Origin: Candidatus Nomurabacteria bacterium
GTDB taxonomy: Bacteria > Patescibacteriota > Minisyncoccia > Phycocordibacterales > UBA9973
DNA: 41,372 nt
Reading direction: 5' to 3'
Assembly (NCBI GenBank): GCA_943359485.1
Contig: CALRHR010000007.1
Coordinates: forward strand, 1 to 41,372
Part shown: positions 22,257 to 29,518 of the stretch, piece by piece
Numbering within the stretch: position 1 is the first letter of the stretch
Layout of the letters: each line of letters opens with the position of its first letter
Position numbers and translations under genes: made by a program
Notes under the pieces: model-generated
What the model was told of the DNA's origin: nothing
Seen by the model: the letters and a program-made list of their open reading frames with translations, nothing else
The model's database searches: none

Positions 22257-22763
22257 TTAAACTTTTTCCGCCAGAGGCGGACCAGCCTTGGGCTGGTGCA
22301 AAGATGAAAAAGCTTTTTTTATCGTATCATACATGACTGGAAGCTCTAGGTAGTCTATCGATATAGCAACCCATGAAAGCCAAACGGGTATCGCAACAAG
22401 GGCCGTACCGGCAAATTGTGTATAAATAATCTCATCCGTAATCCAAAACAAATGAAGCCATTGTGAGTTGATGAAGAAAAGAAAAAAGATACTGTGCCAA
22501 CGCATATTTTTATCCATACGATATTGATAGATATAAAGAATGGAGCTCGAGATAATAGCTGGTATCTCCGTATAATCCACCAATGCAATAACAGTATTCC
22601 AAAAAGTACTAACATCCCAAAATGAATATCCGAATATTCTAAAGAAAGCAACATTCGTCGTCATCCAATATAGATGAACAAACTGTGAAACAAAGAGAAT
22701 GGCGGTGAGAGGTGTTATAACTCTATACCACTTCTCATACCATCTCCAAAATTTATTTTGCAT
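22257..22763 (-). CDS. Polytopic membrane protein with internal duplication
   Basis: The 168 aa have about six helices in two similar halves: QFVHLYWMTTNV ... VIALVDYTEIPAII and QWLHLFWITDEI ... VAISIDYLELPVMY. The shared HLxW and DYxE(I/L)P motifs put His, Asp and Glu in the membrane, suggesting a transport or ligand site. I do not recognise the family with certainty; EXPERA/emopamil-binding-like proteins are one possibility. The last residues (LHQPKAGPPLAEKV) are encoded by palindromic DNA and look acquired. Confidence 0.65.
   Translation of the reverse strand: MQNKFWRWYEKWYRVITPLTAILFVSQFVHLYWMTTNVAFFRIFGYSFWDVSTFWNTVIALVDYTEIPAIISSSILYIYQYRMDKNMRWHSIFFLFFINSQWLHLFWITDEIIYTQFAGTALVAIPVWLSWVAISIDYLELPVMYDTIKKAFSSLHQPKAGPPLAEKV
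22268..22297. repeat. Double palindrome at the 3' end of a coding sequence
   Basis: CCGCC-aga-GGCGG (22268-22280) followed directly by ACCAGCC-ttg-GGCTGGT (22281-22297), both perfect. GC-rich against an AT-rich background; it supplies the last codons of the membrane protein. It has the form of a REP-type doublet. Confidence 0.8.
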
Positions 22764-22783
22764 TTTGTTTTACAACTACAATA

Positions 22784-24709
22784 TTAAGCTACTGTGGTCG
22801 GGGGAGCTATGATCTCTTTTTTCTTTAAAACAATGCCGTGAATAGTCAGAATCTTTTCATATTCTTCTTGTTCTAGAGTCTCCACTTCTATAAGTTTCTT
22901 GGCTATAGCATCGAATGCTTTGCGATGTTCACTTAGAACCTTTTCGGCAGATTTTAATCCATCACTTATTATCCTAGAAACTTCAGCATCTACTTTAGCC
23001 GAAACAGCTTCAGAATATTCTTTTTCTGGGACTTCCCCATACTGCAAGCGTCCACCTCCGCTCACTAAGGCAATCGGTCCTATTAAGTCTGACATTCCGA
23101 AGCGTGTAACCATCGCTTTGGCAAGATTTGTAGACATTTGTAAATCAGAAGATGGACCAGTCGTAATATCACCAAAAATCATCTTCTCTGCTACATATCC
23201 ACCGAGAGACATTGCAATGTCGTCTATAAATTCTTTTTTAGATTGCAGACGCCTTTCTTCTAGAGGTAATTTTAAAGTATACCCACCAGCATTCCCACGG
23301 GCGATAATAGACACTTTATGTACTGGATCTGCATAAGGCAAAACAGAAGCCACGAGAGCATGCCCCGCTTCGTGATATGCAGTAATTTCTTTTTCTTTTT
23401 TTGAAAGCAAATGACTCTTCCTTTCAGGACCGAGCATTACTTTTTCAATCGCCCGAATTAAATCAAACTGAAAAACCTTTTTACGATTCTCTCGTGCTGC
23501 TAAAATAGCACCTTCATTCATTAACGAATATAAATCAGCACCAGAAAAACCAGGGGTACGCTCGGCAATTAATTTAAGATTAATATCTTCAGCCAGTGGT
23601 TTTTTTAGTGCATGAATTTCTAGGATCGCTTCTCGATCAGCTCGGTCTGGTAAATCTAAAAGAACTTTCCGATCAAAACGCCCCGGGCGAACAAGCGCTG
23701 GGTCAAGCACATCTGGTCTATTGGTAGCCGCCATCACTATCACTTTATCATTCGGCTCAAAACCATCCATTTCAACAAGTATTTGATTTAGTGTTTGTTC
23801 CCGTTCATCATTTCCACCACCAAAACCACCTCCACGCGTCCGCCCTATCGCATCTATTTCATCTACAAATATTATCGCCGGTGCCGCCTTTTTAGCCATT
23901 TTAAATAAATCGCGTACTCGAGAAGCTCCGACACCCACAAACATCTCCACGAACTCACTTCCCGACAAATGGAAAAATGGTACAGAAGCCTCACCTGCAA
24001 CCGCCCTTGCCAAAAGAGTTTTTCCTGTTCCCGGCGACCCTGTCAAAATAACACCTTTTGGAATCCTGGCTCCAATTTCTAAAAACTTTTTTGGGCTTTT
24101 CAAAAAATCTACAATTTCTTTTAATTCTTCTTTTGCCTCCTTGCATCCAGCTACATCTTTAAAAGTAACTTTATTGTTTTTATCATTCGGATCGGTAATC
24201 CGCGCCTTAGACTGACCAAAGGTCAATGCCTGCATTCCAGCACCCCTCACCTGCCTCGAAACATACCAAAAGAAAAGTAAAATAAAAACAATTGGCAACA
24301 AGAATGGCAGGACGTTCAAAAGCACAAAGACAAAACCGCTTTCATCTTTTATCTGTATTCCAGTTTTAGCAATGGCTTCGGAAGTTACGCCATAATTATA
24401 AAGCGTCTGCGAGAGCGTCGAGCCTACTTCCTTTTTGGCTGTTTTTATTTCGTCATTTCCATAAGTAATAGTAAGTTTCTCGCCTGAAACTAAGATTTTT
24501 TTTACTTCCCCTACTGACACACTCTTTGCTAAATCAGAAATTGAGACCTCGGGTGTTACTTTCTCGTCTCCAGTAATAGCCAAATAAGCTGCCGTAATAA
24601 GCATAAACACAAGGACAGCCCCAGCAATACTGCCTGAAAAATTACTACTGACTTTTGGTTTTTTGCCCTTACCCTGCTCTAGCTTTTTGTTTAGAAAATT
24701 AAAATCCAT
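22784..24709 (-). CDS. ftsH: ATP-dependent zinc metalloprotease FtsH
   Basis: Membrane-anchored AAA+ protease that degrades misfolded membrane proteins and ssrA-tagged substrates. The 641 aa have two membrane helices (about 28-46 and 125-150), Walker [10 protein letters not shown] (223-231), Walker [11 protein letters not shown] (278-287), the second region of homology ([20 protein letters not shown]) and the zinc motif HEAGH (446-450). Length is normal. It has its own leaderless promoter and points away from smpB, with which it shares the rescue/degradation pathway. Confidence 0.97.
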   Translation of the reverse strand: MDFNFLNKKLEQGKGKKPKVSSNFSGSIAGAVLVFMLITAAYLAITGDEKVTPEVSISDLAKSVSVGEVKKILVSGEKLTITYGNDEIKTAKKEVGSTLSQTLYNYGVTSEAIAKTGIQIKDESGFVFVLLNVLPFLLPIVFILLFFWYVSRQVRGAGMQALTFGQSKARITDPNDKNNKVTFKDVAGCKEAKEELKEIVDFLKSPKKFLEIGARIPKGVILTGSPGTGKTLLARAVAGEASVPFFHLSGSEFVEMFVGVGASRVRDLFKMAKKAAPAIIFVDEIDAIGRTRGGGFGGGNDEREQTLNQILVEMDGFEPNDKVIVMAATNRPDVLDPALVRPGRFDRKVLLDLPDRADREAILEIHALKKPLAEDINLKLIAERTPGFSGADLYSLMNEGAILAARENRKKVFQFDLIRAIEKVMLGPERKSHLLSKKEKEITAYHEAGHALVASVLPYADPVHKVSIIARGNAGGYTLKLPLEERRLQSKKEFIDDIAMSLGGYVAEKMIFGDITTGPSSDLQMSTNLAKAMVTRFGMSDLIGPIALVSGGGRLQYGEVPEKEYSEAVSAKVDAEVSRIISDGLKSAEKVLSEHRKAFDAIAKKLIEVETLEQEEYEKILTIHGIVLKKKEIIAPPTTVA

Positions 24710-24715
24710 CTAGGA

Positions 24716-24766
24716 ATAGTAACACAGGAAATTAAAAAATCAAAGAAGAATAAATTATGGTAAGAT
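24716..24766. promoter_or_regulatory. Divergent leaderless promoters ftsH / smpB
   Basis: Minus strand TGTTACTAT (24724-24716) has exactly 6 nt before the ftsH ATG. Plus strand TGGTAAGAT (24758-24766) has exactly 6 nt before the smpB ATG. Both carry the TGn extension. Confidence 0.7.
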
Positions 24767-24772
24767 TAATCC

Positions 24773-25219
24773 ATGTCCCATTATGCCGAAAATCGAAAAG
24801 TGCGGTTTGATTTTGAAATTTTAGAAAAATACGAATCCGGTATTGAGCTTTTGGGCACAGAAGTGAAATCCGTACGCGGAGGGACTATGTCGCTAGAAGG
24901 TGCTTTCGTTATAGTACGCGGAGGGGAAATATATCTAATCAATGCCAATATCCCGCCCTATCAAGCCAAAAATGCGCCGAAGGATTACGACCCACTACGC
25001 AATAGAAAACTTTTACTAACAAAGAAGGAAATTGGTGAACTTGCCGGTAACGAAAAAAACAAAAGTTTGACAATAGTGCCAATTTCAGTGTATAATAAAG
25101 GTAGGAAAATCAAAGTGGAAATAGCCCTAGTAAGGGGTAAAAAGAAATTTGATAAAAGAGAAACACTAAAAAAACGCGACACGGATCGTGAGATACGAAG
25201 AGAAATGAAGGAGAGGTAG
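24773..25219 (+). CDS. smpB: SsrA-binding protein SmpB
   Basis: Binds tmRNA and fills the decoding centre during rescue of stalled ribosomes. The 148 aa have the OB-fold core with ENRKVRFDFEILEKYESGIELLGTEVKS (split into the usual strands), the NANIPPYQAKNAPKDYDP loop and the basic C-terminal tail (KKFDKRETLKKRDTDREIRREMKER) that forms a helix in the mRNA channel. tmRNA itself follows about 100 bp downstream, a common pairing. Confidence 0.96.
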   Translation: MSHYAENRKVRFDFEILEKYESGIELLGTEVKSVRGGTMSLEGAFVIVRGGEIYLINANIPPYQAKNAPKDYDPLRNRKLLLTKKEIGELAGNEKNKSLTIVPISVYNKGRKIKVEIALVRGKKKFDKRETLKKRDTDREIRREMKER

Positions 25220-25241
25220 AACTTTGAAAATACAATAGCTG

Positions 25242-25317
25242 GTCCCGAAAAATGGCTTCGCCATCTCGGGACTCGCAAAAATGGGCTCGCCGCGAGATGC
25301 GGCAAAGCCGCATTTTT
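25242..25317. repeat. Nested palindromes between smpB and tmRNA
   Basis: Two related hairpin modules in inverted orientation: GTCCCGA-AAA-ATGG-cttcg-CCAT-CTCGGGAC, and GCGAG-ATGCGGC-aaa-GCCGCAT-TTTT-CGCG. Both share the frame GAAAAATG..CATCTC around different stems. The second (25297-25317) has the form of an intrinsic terminator, GC stem plus T5, only 3 bp before the tmRNA 5' end. Confidence 0.7.
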
Positions 25318-25320
25318 CGC

Positions 25321-25713
25321 GGGGATGCAAGGCATAGACAGTTGGCCATTTGTTATTGATGCATACCGAGTATGGACATAACCTCGTTAAAATTTGTCCA
25401 AATGTTAATTGCAAAATTGACTACCAAGGCAAAAAGTCTTTCTCCATACTTCAGTATGAAGGATTTCTCTTTCGCTCCAGCATACGCTTTAGCGTAACTG
25501 GCGTCTCTCTCATAGACTTCCGATATATGAATAGAGGTGTAATATTATCGGGATAAGGAAGTGCCCGCTTAAGCACTTCACAAAAACTTAGAGCTCGATT
25601 AAAAAATATTTGGCTCACTTAAGAATTTTTTAATTTAAACAAAAAAGTGCGCTATGTATGTAGACTTCTTTACAAAAACCTTCTGCACGGGGATTCGATT
25701 TCCCCCATCTCCA
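25321..25713 (+). ncRNA. ssrA: tmRNA (ssrA)
   Basis: The tRNA-like domain is complete: 5' GGGGATG pairs with 3' CATCTCC, T-arm GGGGA-TTCGATT-TCCCC, discriminator A, CCA not encoded; length about 393 nt. The tag frame ends ...APAYALA then TAA (tac gct tta gcg taa), with the stop in a short stem (ACGC-ttta-GCGT) as usual for helix 5. Read upstream in frame, an Ala codon (GCA after accaag) would give a 22-residue tag beginning AKSLSPYF, about twice the usual length; the resume codon cannot be fixed by eye. It follows smpB. Confidence 0.95.
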
Positions 25714-25720
25714 CAACACA

Positions 25721-25751
25721 AAAGAAACCTCCTGAACGGAGGTTTCTTTTG
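25721..25751 (+). terminator. Intrinsic terminator of tmRNA
   Basis: Perfect 12-bp stem AAAGAAACCTCC-tgaac-GGAGGTTTCTTT followed by T; it begins 8 nt after the mature tmRNA 3' end. Confidence 0.9.
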
Positions 25752-25913
25752 TATTGCTGGTATATAAGTAGGGAAATCGAATAACCGCAGGGAGCAAAGA
25801 CGACTGAGGTGGGCTGCGAAATTTTTCAGTAGAAAAATATTTGTAGCTCATTTCCCCCTGAAACGCCGGAGAGTAAATTATCTGTGACTCAATTTCCATC
25901 AATTCTTCTAGGG

Positions 25914-25922
25914 TGTTATAAT
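25914..25922 (+). promoter_or_regulatory. Extended -10 promoter (leaderless) of the Cys-rich gene
   Basis: TGTTATAAT with exactly 6 nt (TAAATA) before ATG. The 160 bp between the tmRNA terminator and this promoter hold no other feature that I can see. Confidence 0.7.
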
Positions 25923-25928
25923 TAAATA

Positions 25929-27620
25929 ATGCAATCCGAAAATAAAAACTGCCAAAACTGCAAAAAGGATTTTATCATCGAGCCAGATGATTTTGGTTTT
26001 TATGAAAAAATGCAAGTCCCGCCACCCACATGGTGTCCGGAGTGTCGAATGGTGCGTAGGCTTTCCTGGATAGGATATCAAATTTTATACAAAAGAAAAT
26101 GCGATTTTACTGGCGAGGAGGTCATTTCTACGCATCATAAAGATTCTCCATATAAAGTTTATCGTCAAGACATCTGGTGGGGTGACAAATGGGATCCGAC
26201 AAAATACGGAAGAGAAATCGACTGGTCTCGACCTTTTTTGGAACAATTTAAAGAATTAATGCGAGATGTACCATTGCCAGCTCTTAACACTGGTTATTCT
26301 ACGATGGTCAGAAGCGATTATTGTAATGCTTCTTTGTATTGTAAAGATTGTTATTTATGTTTTGGAACGACTAATGCAGAAAATTGTGCTTATTTACATG
26401 CAGTCAGTGATATGAAGGATTGTGTGGATTGTTCTTATAATCGTCACGATGAATTTGGATATGGGAATATTATTACTTGGACTACATATCAAGCATTTTT
26501 TTGTGAAGATGTCGTGAGTTCTATGAATATGTATTTCTGTCGGTCTTGTGTCGGATGTTCGGATTGTGTTGGTTGTGCAAATTTAAACAAAAAGAAATAT
26601 TGCATTTTTAATAAACAATATTCTAAAGAAGAATATGAAAATATTTTTAAAACCTATGATTTTGGTTCAGTGAAAGGTTTGGAAGAATTTCGCAAGATTG
26701 CTATGGATTTTCTTTTAACAAACCCTCGTAAACAATTCAATGACCGAGCTAGCGTAGACACGACTGGTGAGTATGTTTACAATTCTAAAAATGTTCACAA
26801 TTCTTATATGGTACGCAAGGCGGAAAATTGTAAATATTGTCAATTTTTGAAAGCTGGGCCAATCGCTAACTGTTATGATTATACTAATTTTGGCGAACAA
26901 GCTGAGTTGGTTTATGAATCTGCTTGGGTCGGTAAAAATATTAGCAATATAAAATTCAGCGTCTGGAATTATAACGCAAGTAATTTAGAATTTTGTTTCG
27001 GGTGTCATTCTTCTAATAATATGTTTGGTTGTGTAAGTATTCGAAAAGGAGAATACTCCATTTTAAATAAAAAATATTCCAAAGAGGAGTATTTAGAAAT
27101 TACAGAAAAATTAAAAAAACAAATGACGGAGATTCCGTATGTGGATAAAATTGGCAGAATTTATCGTTATGGAGAAATGATGCCAAGCGAGCTTTCTCCC
27201 TGGGCATACAATGAAACTAACGCAATGGTGTTTTTCCCACTTAAGAAAGAAGAGTCAACCAAAAAAGGTTTTGCGTGGCGAGATCTCGAAATGAAAGATT
27301 ATCAAGATGCCACTATTGAAATTCCTAAACATATTAGAGATGTAGAGGATAGTATTTTAAAAGAAATTTTAAAATGTGAAAGTTGTGGTAAAAATTATAA
27401 ATTGATTAAAATGGAAATTGATTTTTATCGAAGATTTAATCTTCCTGTGCCAAACTTTTGTCCACTATGTCGTGACCGCGCGCGCACGAAACTTTTGAAT
27501 CCAATTGAAATTCATGATCGCAAATGTGCTAAGTGTACTAAAGATATAAAAACCTCTTGGGCGAAAGACCGCCCAGAGATAGTCTACTGTGTAAAGTGCT
27601 ATCAACAAGAAGTTTATTAA
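25929..27620 (+). CDS. Large Cys-rich multi-zinc-ribbon protein
   Basis: The 563 aa contain a module found twice: N-terminal CQNCKKDF..DFGFYEKMQVPPPTWCPECRMVRR (about 9-45) and C-terminal CESCGKNY..DFYRRFNLPVPNFCPLCRDRAR (about 480-520), each C-x2-C ... LP/PPP..CP-x-C-R, followed by a further ribbon (CAKC...CVKC). The centre has dense CxxC runs (YCKDCYLC, CVDCSYN, CRSCVGCSDCVGCANL) and a repeated N(K)xYSKEEY motif. It probably binds several zinc or iron-sulfur centres; function unknown. I associate similar proteins with candidate-phyla genomes, but this is memory, not a search. Confidence 0.8.
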   Translation: MQSENKNCQNCKKDFIIEPDDFGFYEKMQVPPPTWCPECRMVRRLSWIGYQILYKRKCDFTGEEVISTHHKDSPYKVYRQDIWWGDKWDPTKYGREIDWSRPFLEQFKELMRDVPLPALNTGYSTMVRSDYCNASLYCKDCYLCFGTTNAENCAYLHAVSDMKDCVDCSYNRHDEFGYGNIITWTTYQAFFCEDVVSSMNMYFCRSCVGCSDCVGCANLNKKKYCIFNKQYSKEEYENIFKTYDFGSVKGLEEFRKIAMDFLLTNPRKQFNDRASVDTTGEYVYNSKNVHNSYMVRKAENCKYCQFLKAGPIANCYDYTNFGEQAELVYESAWVGKNISNIKFSVWNYNASNLEFCFGCHSSNNMFGCVSIRKGEYSILNKKYSKEEYLEITEKLKKQMTEIPYVDKIGRIYRYGEMMPSELSPWAYNETNAMVFFPLKKEESTKKGFAWRDLEMKDYQDATIEIPKHIRDVEDSILKEILKCESCGKNYKLIKMEIDFYRRFNLPVPNFCPLCRDRARTKLLNPIEIHDRKCAKCTKDIKTSWAKDRPEIVYCVKCYQQEVY

Positions 27621-27763
27621 ATCGTTACAGTGTTCTGTGGAATATTAGAATAGAAAGATAATAGAATGTGCCGACTCAAAACCTAAATCCGCGCGCGCTA
27701 CTGAGTTGACTTTAAACTTAAAATAAGCTATATTTCCTAAGTCTTAGTTTCATCAAATATCCA
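27621..27763 (+). promoter_or_regulatory. infC operon promoter and leader
   Basis: TTGACT (27706-27711), 17-bp spacer, TATATT (27729-27734): the best full -35/-10 promoter in the window. It predicts a start near 27741. Upstream is an imperfect inverted repeat around the GC-rich gcgcgcgc (actca ... tgagt), which may be a minor hairpin. The leader before the first possible start codon is only about 10-25 nt. Confidence 0.65.
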
Positions 27764-28267
27764 TTGCGAGAAAGAATAAACAACCAAATACGCGCTTCAG
27801 AACTTCGGGTTTTAGACAGTGAAAATAAAAATCTTGGCGTTTTGGGCATTAAGGACGCGCTAGAAATGGCAGAAAGGGCTGGTTTAGACCTGATTGAAAT
27901 AGGTCCGAATGCGACTCCGCCACTCGCGAAGATAATGGACTTTGGTAAATATAAATACGAAGTAAATAAGAAGTTAAAAAAACAGAAAGGTGGAGCAAAG
28001 CACACAGAAACCAAATCAATCCAGATTAAAATAGGTACCGGAGACCATGATCTGGGGCTAAAAGCCAAAACTGCTTCCAAGTGGCTAAAGGAAGGGCATA
28101 GAATCAAAGTTGAACTTTTCCTTGCTGGACGCGCCAAGTATATGGATGAAAAATTTTTAAGAGAAAGAATAGACAGGGTGCTACATTTGATTACAGAAGA
28201 ATACAAAGTTTCTGATAGCTATAAAAAAGGTCCAAAAGGTTTAACCGTTACAATAGAAAAAAAATAA
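27764..28267 (+). CDS. infC: Translation initiation factor IF-3
   Basis: Binds the 30S subunit and checks start-codon pairing. The 167 aa match IF-3 from RERINNQIRASELRVLDSENKNLG (N-domain) through the linker (KYKYEVNKKLKKQ) to the C-domain (KIGTGDHDLGLKAKTASKWLKEGHRIKVELFL..GRAKY). There is no ATG in frame before codon 38, so a non-AUG start is required: TTG at 27764 is used here, and ATC at 27752 (giving IKYPLRERINN) is the alternative. A rare start codon is the classic basis of infC autoregulation. First gene of infC-rpmI-rplT. Confidence 0.95.
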   Translation: MRERINNQIRASELRVLDSENKNLGVLGIKDALEMAERAGLDLIEIGPNATPPLAKIMDFGKYKYEVNKKLKKQKGGAKHTETKSIQIKIGTGDHDLGLKAKTASKWLKEGHRIKVELFLAGRAKYMDEKFLRERIDRVLHLITEEYKVSDSYKKGPKGLTVTIEKK

Positions 28268-28271
28268 TTTT

Positions 28272-28469
28272 ATGGGGAAAGGAATGAAAACAAATAAATC
28301 ATACGCGAAGAGGTTAAAAATTACCAAGACTGGAAAAATAATTTCCCGTAAGCCAGGTTTTAATCATTTTAACGCCAAGCAATCCCGCACCACCCAGCTC
28401 GCTGGACGCAAAGGACAAAATTTTGTTATAAAAAATAAACCAAAAAGCCATCTATTACCATTTAGCTAA
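28272..28469 (+). CDS. rpmI: Ribosomal protein bL35
   Basis: 65 aa, highly basic, with the family pattern KTNKSYAKRLKITKTGKI and a NAKQSRTTQLAGRKGQ stretch. It starts 4 nt after infC with no Shine-Dalgarno sequence; a second Met four codons in (MKTNKSYAKR) is closer to the usual N-terminus. Confidence 0.95.
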   Translation: MGKGMKTNKSYAKRLKITKTGKIISRKPGFNHFNAKQSRTTQLAGRKGQNFVIKNKPKSHLLPFS

Positions 28470-28470
28470 A

Positions 28471-28538
28471 CACAGGCCACTAGGCTCTAGGCGCTAGGAA
28501 ACTAGCTAATGCCTAAAGCCTAATGCCTAAAGCCTACC
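28471..28538 (+). repeat. AGGC/GCCT intergenic repeat between rpmI and rplT
   Basis: CACAGG..CTAGGCTCTAGGC..CTAGCTAAT then GCCTAAA/GCCTAAT units ending AGCCTACCC-ATG. It shares block order with the element before pilC (3781-3828) and lies in the same orientation to its genes. AGGCTCTAGGC can pair with GCCTAAAGCCT, forming a stem just before the rplT start. Confidence 0.75.
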
Positions 28539-28539
28539 C

Positions 28540-28884
28540 ATGACCAGAGTAAAAAAAGGAGTACACGCATTAAAAAGAAGGAGAAGTGTTCTAAAGCAGA
28601 CCAAAGGTTTTCGCCATGGTCGCAGCACTAAGGAACGCCAGGCCAAAGACGCGCTCTTGCATGCCGGAGCTTATGCTTTCGCGCACCGTCGTGACAAAAA
28701 ATCTCACAACCGCAAGCTCTGGAATATAAAAATAAACGCTGGCGGCCGAGAACTCGGCATGTCTTATTCTAAGTTTATTGACGCCCTCAAAAAGAAAAAA
28801 GTTTTACTTGACCGTAAAATCCTCGCCGACCTAGCGGAGCATCATCCAGCGACTTTCGCTAGAGTTTTGGAGAGCGTTAAGTAA
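28540..28884 (+). CDS. rplT: Ribosomal protein bL20
   Basis: 114 aa with the diagnostic start TRVKKGVHALKRRRSVLKQT and ..GFRHGRSTKERQAKDAL, then YSKFIDALKKKKVLLDRKILADLA. Early 50S assembly protein, and in several bacteria the autoregulator of this operon. The ATG follows the repeat element directly. Confidence 0.97.
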   Translation: MTRVKKGVHALKRRRSVLKQTKGFRHGRSTKERQAKDALLHAGAYAFAHRRDKKSHNRKLWNIKINAGGRELGMSYSKFIDALKKKKVLLDRKILADLAEHHPATFARVLESVK

Positions 28885-28886
28885 TT

Positions 28887-29477
28887 TTATATCCTCCCTG
28901 CCTTATCTTTTTTAACCAGAACAATAATATCTTCTAAAAGTTTTTTAGGATCTGCGCCGACAAGAACCTTAGCATTAGGACGATGTCCTTTTTCTATAAT
29001 TTCTTTTAATTGATTCCCCATTTCCCAGGGACCTTCAAAAATCCCAATCGGCTTAGAATCTTCAAAAGCAATAGTAAACTCATGAATAGTCCCAACCCGT
29101 CCACAACCGCAAATGACAGCATCTGAGGAACGAGTAAGTAAAAGATCGCGCCCAGGATAACCAAAACCAGTATAAATTATCAAGTCCATATAATCTAGCG
29201 GAAGTTTATAAGACTCCACATGCTCACGCTCAGAAGCTGCTGGAGATATACCAATAGAAATTCCATTTTCTTCTTTTGCTCCCATTGCTGCCCAAAAAGG
29301 AAAGCCCGTAGTCGCCCCAGTGACTAATACTGCCCCCTGACGAGCAATTTCTCGTCCAAGTTCTTTAGCTTTCTCTAACGCGTCTATTCCACAGTGTCCC
29401 GTTTCTGCCGCGCCCGAAACGCAGATTTTTATTTGATTATGACCGTGTTTTTCTGGAAAATTTATTTTTGAATCCAT
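28887..29477 (-). CDS. SLOG/LOG-type Rossmann protein (TIGR00725-like)
   Basis: The 196 aa open with KICVSGAAETGHCGIDALEKA and carry GREIARQGAVLVTGATTGFPFWAAMGAKE and GFGYPGRDLLLTRSSDAVI..CGRVGTIHEFTIAFEDSKPIGI, the SLOG fold with a GxGT-x-x-E nucleotide-binding signature (here GRVGTIHE). Relatives include cytokinin-activating LOG phosphoribohydrolases and nucleotide sensors; the precise substrate cannot be told. Converges on rplT with 2 bp between the ends. Confidence 0.8.
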   Translation of the reverse strand: MDSKINFPEKHGHNQIKICVSGAAETGHCGIDALEKAKELGREIARQGAVLVTGATTGFPFWAAMGAKEENGISIGISPAASEREHVESYKLPLDYMDLIIYTGFGYPGRDLLLTRSSDAVICGCGRVGTIHEFTIAFEDSKPIGIFEGPWEMGNQLKEIIEKGHRPNAKVLVGADPKKLLEDIIVLVKKDKAGRI

Positions 29478-29483
29478 AATTTG

Positions 29484-29492
29484 ATTATAGCA
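29484..29492 (-). promoter_or_regulatory. Extended -10 promoter (leaderless) of the SLOG gene
   Basis: TGCTATAAT on the minus strand with exactly 6 nt (CAAATT) before ATG. Confidence 0.7.
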
Positions 29493-29518
29493 TAAACTAA
29501 AATTTTTTTATAAATTAT

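Noticed and set aside
25166-25902. Several minus-strand frames across the smpB end and tmRNA
   Set aside because: Antisense to a confident coding gene and a structured RNA; composition reflects palindromes.
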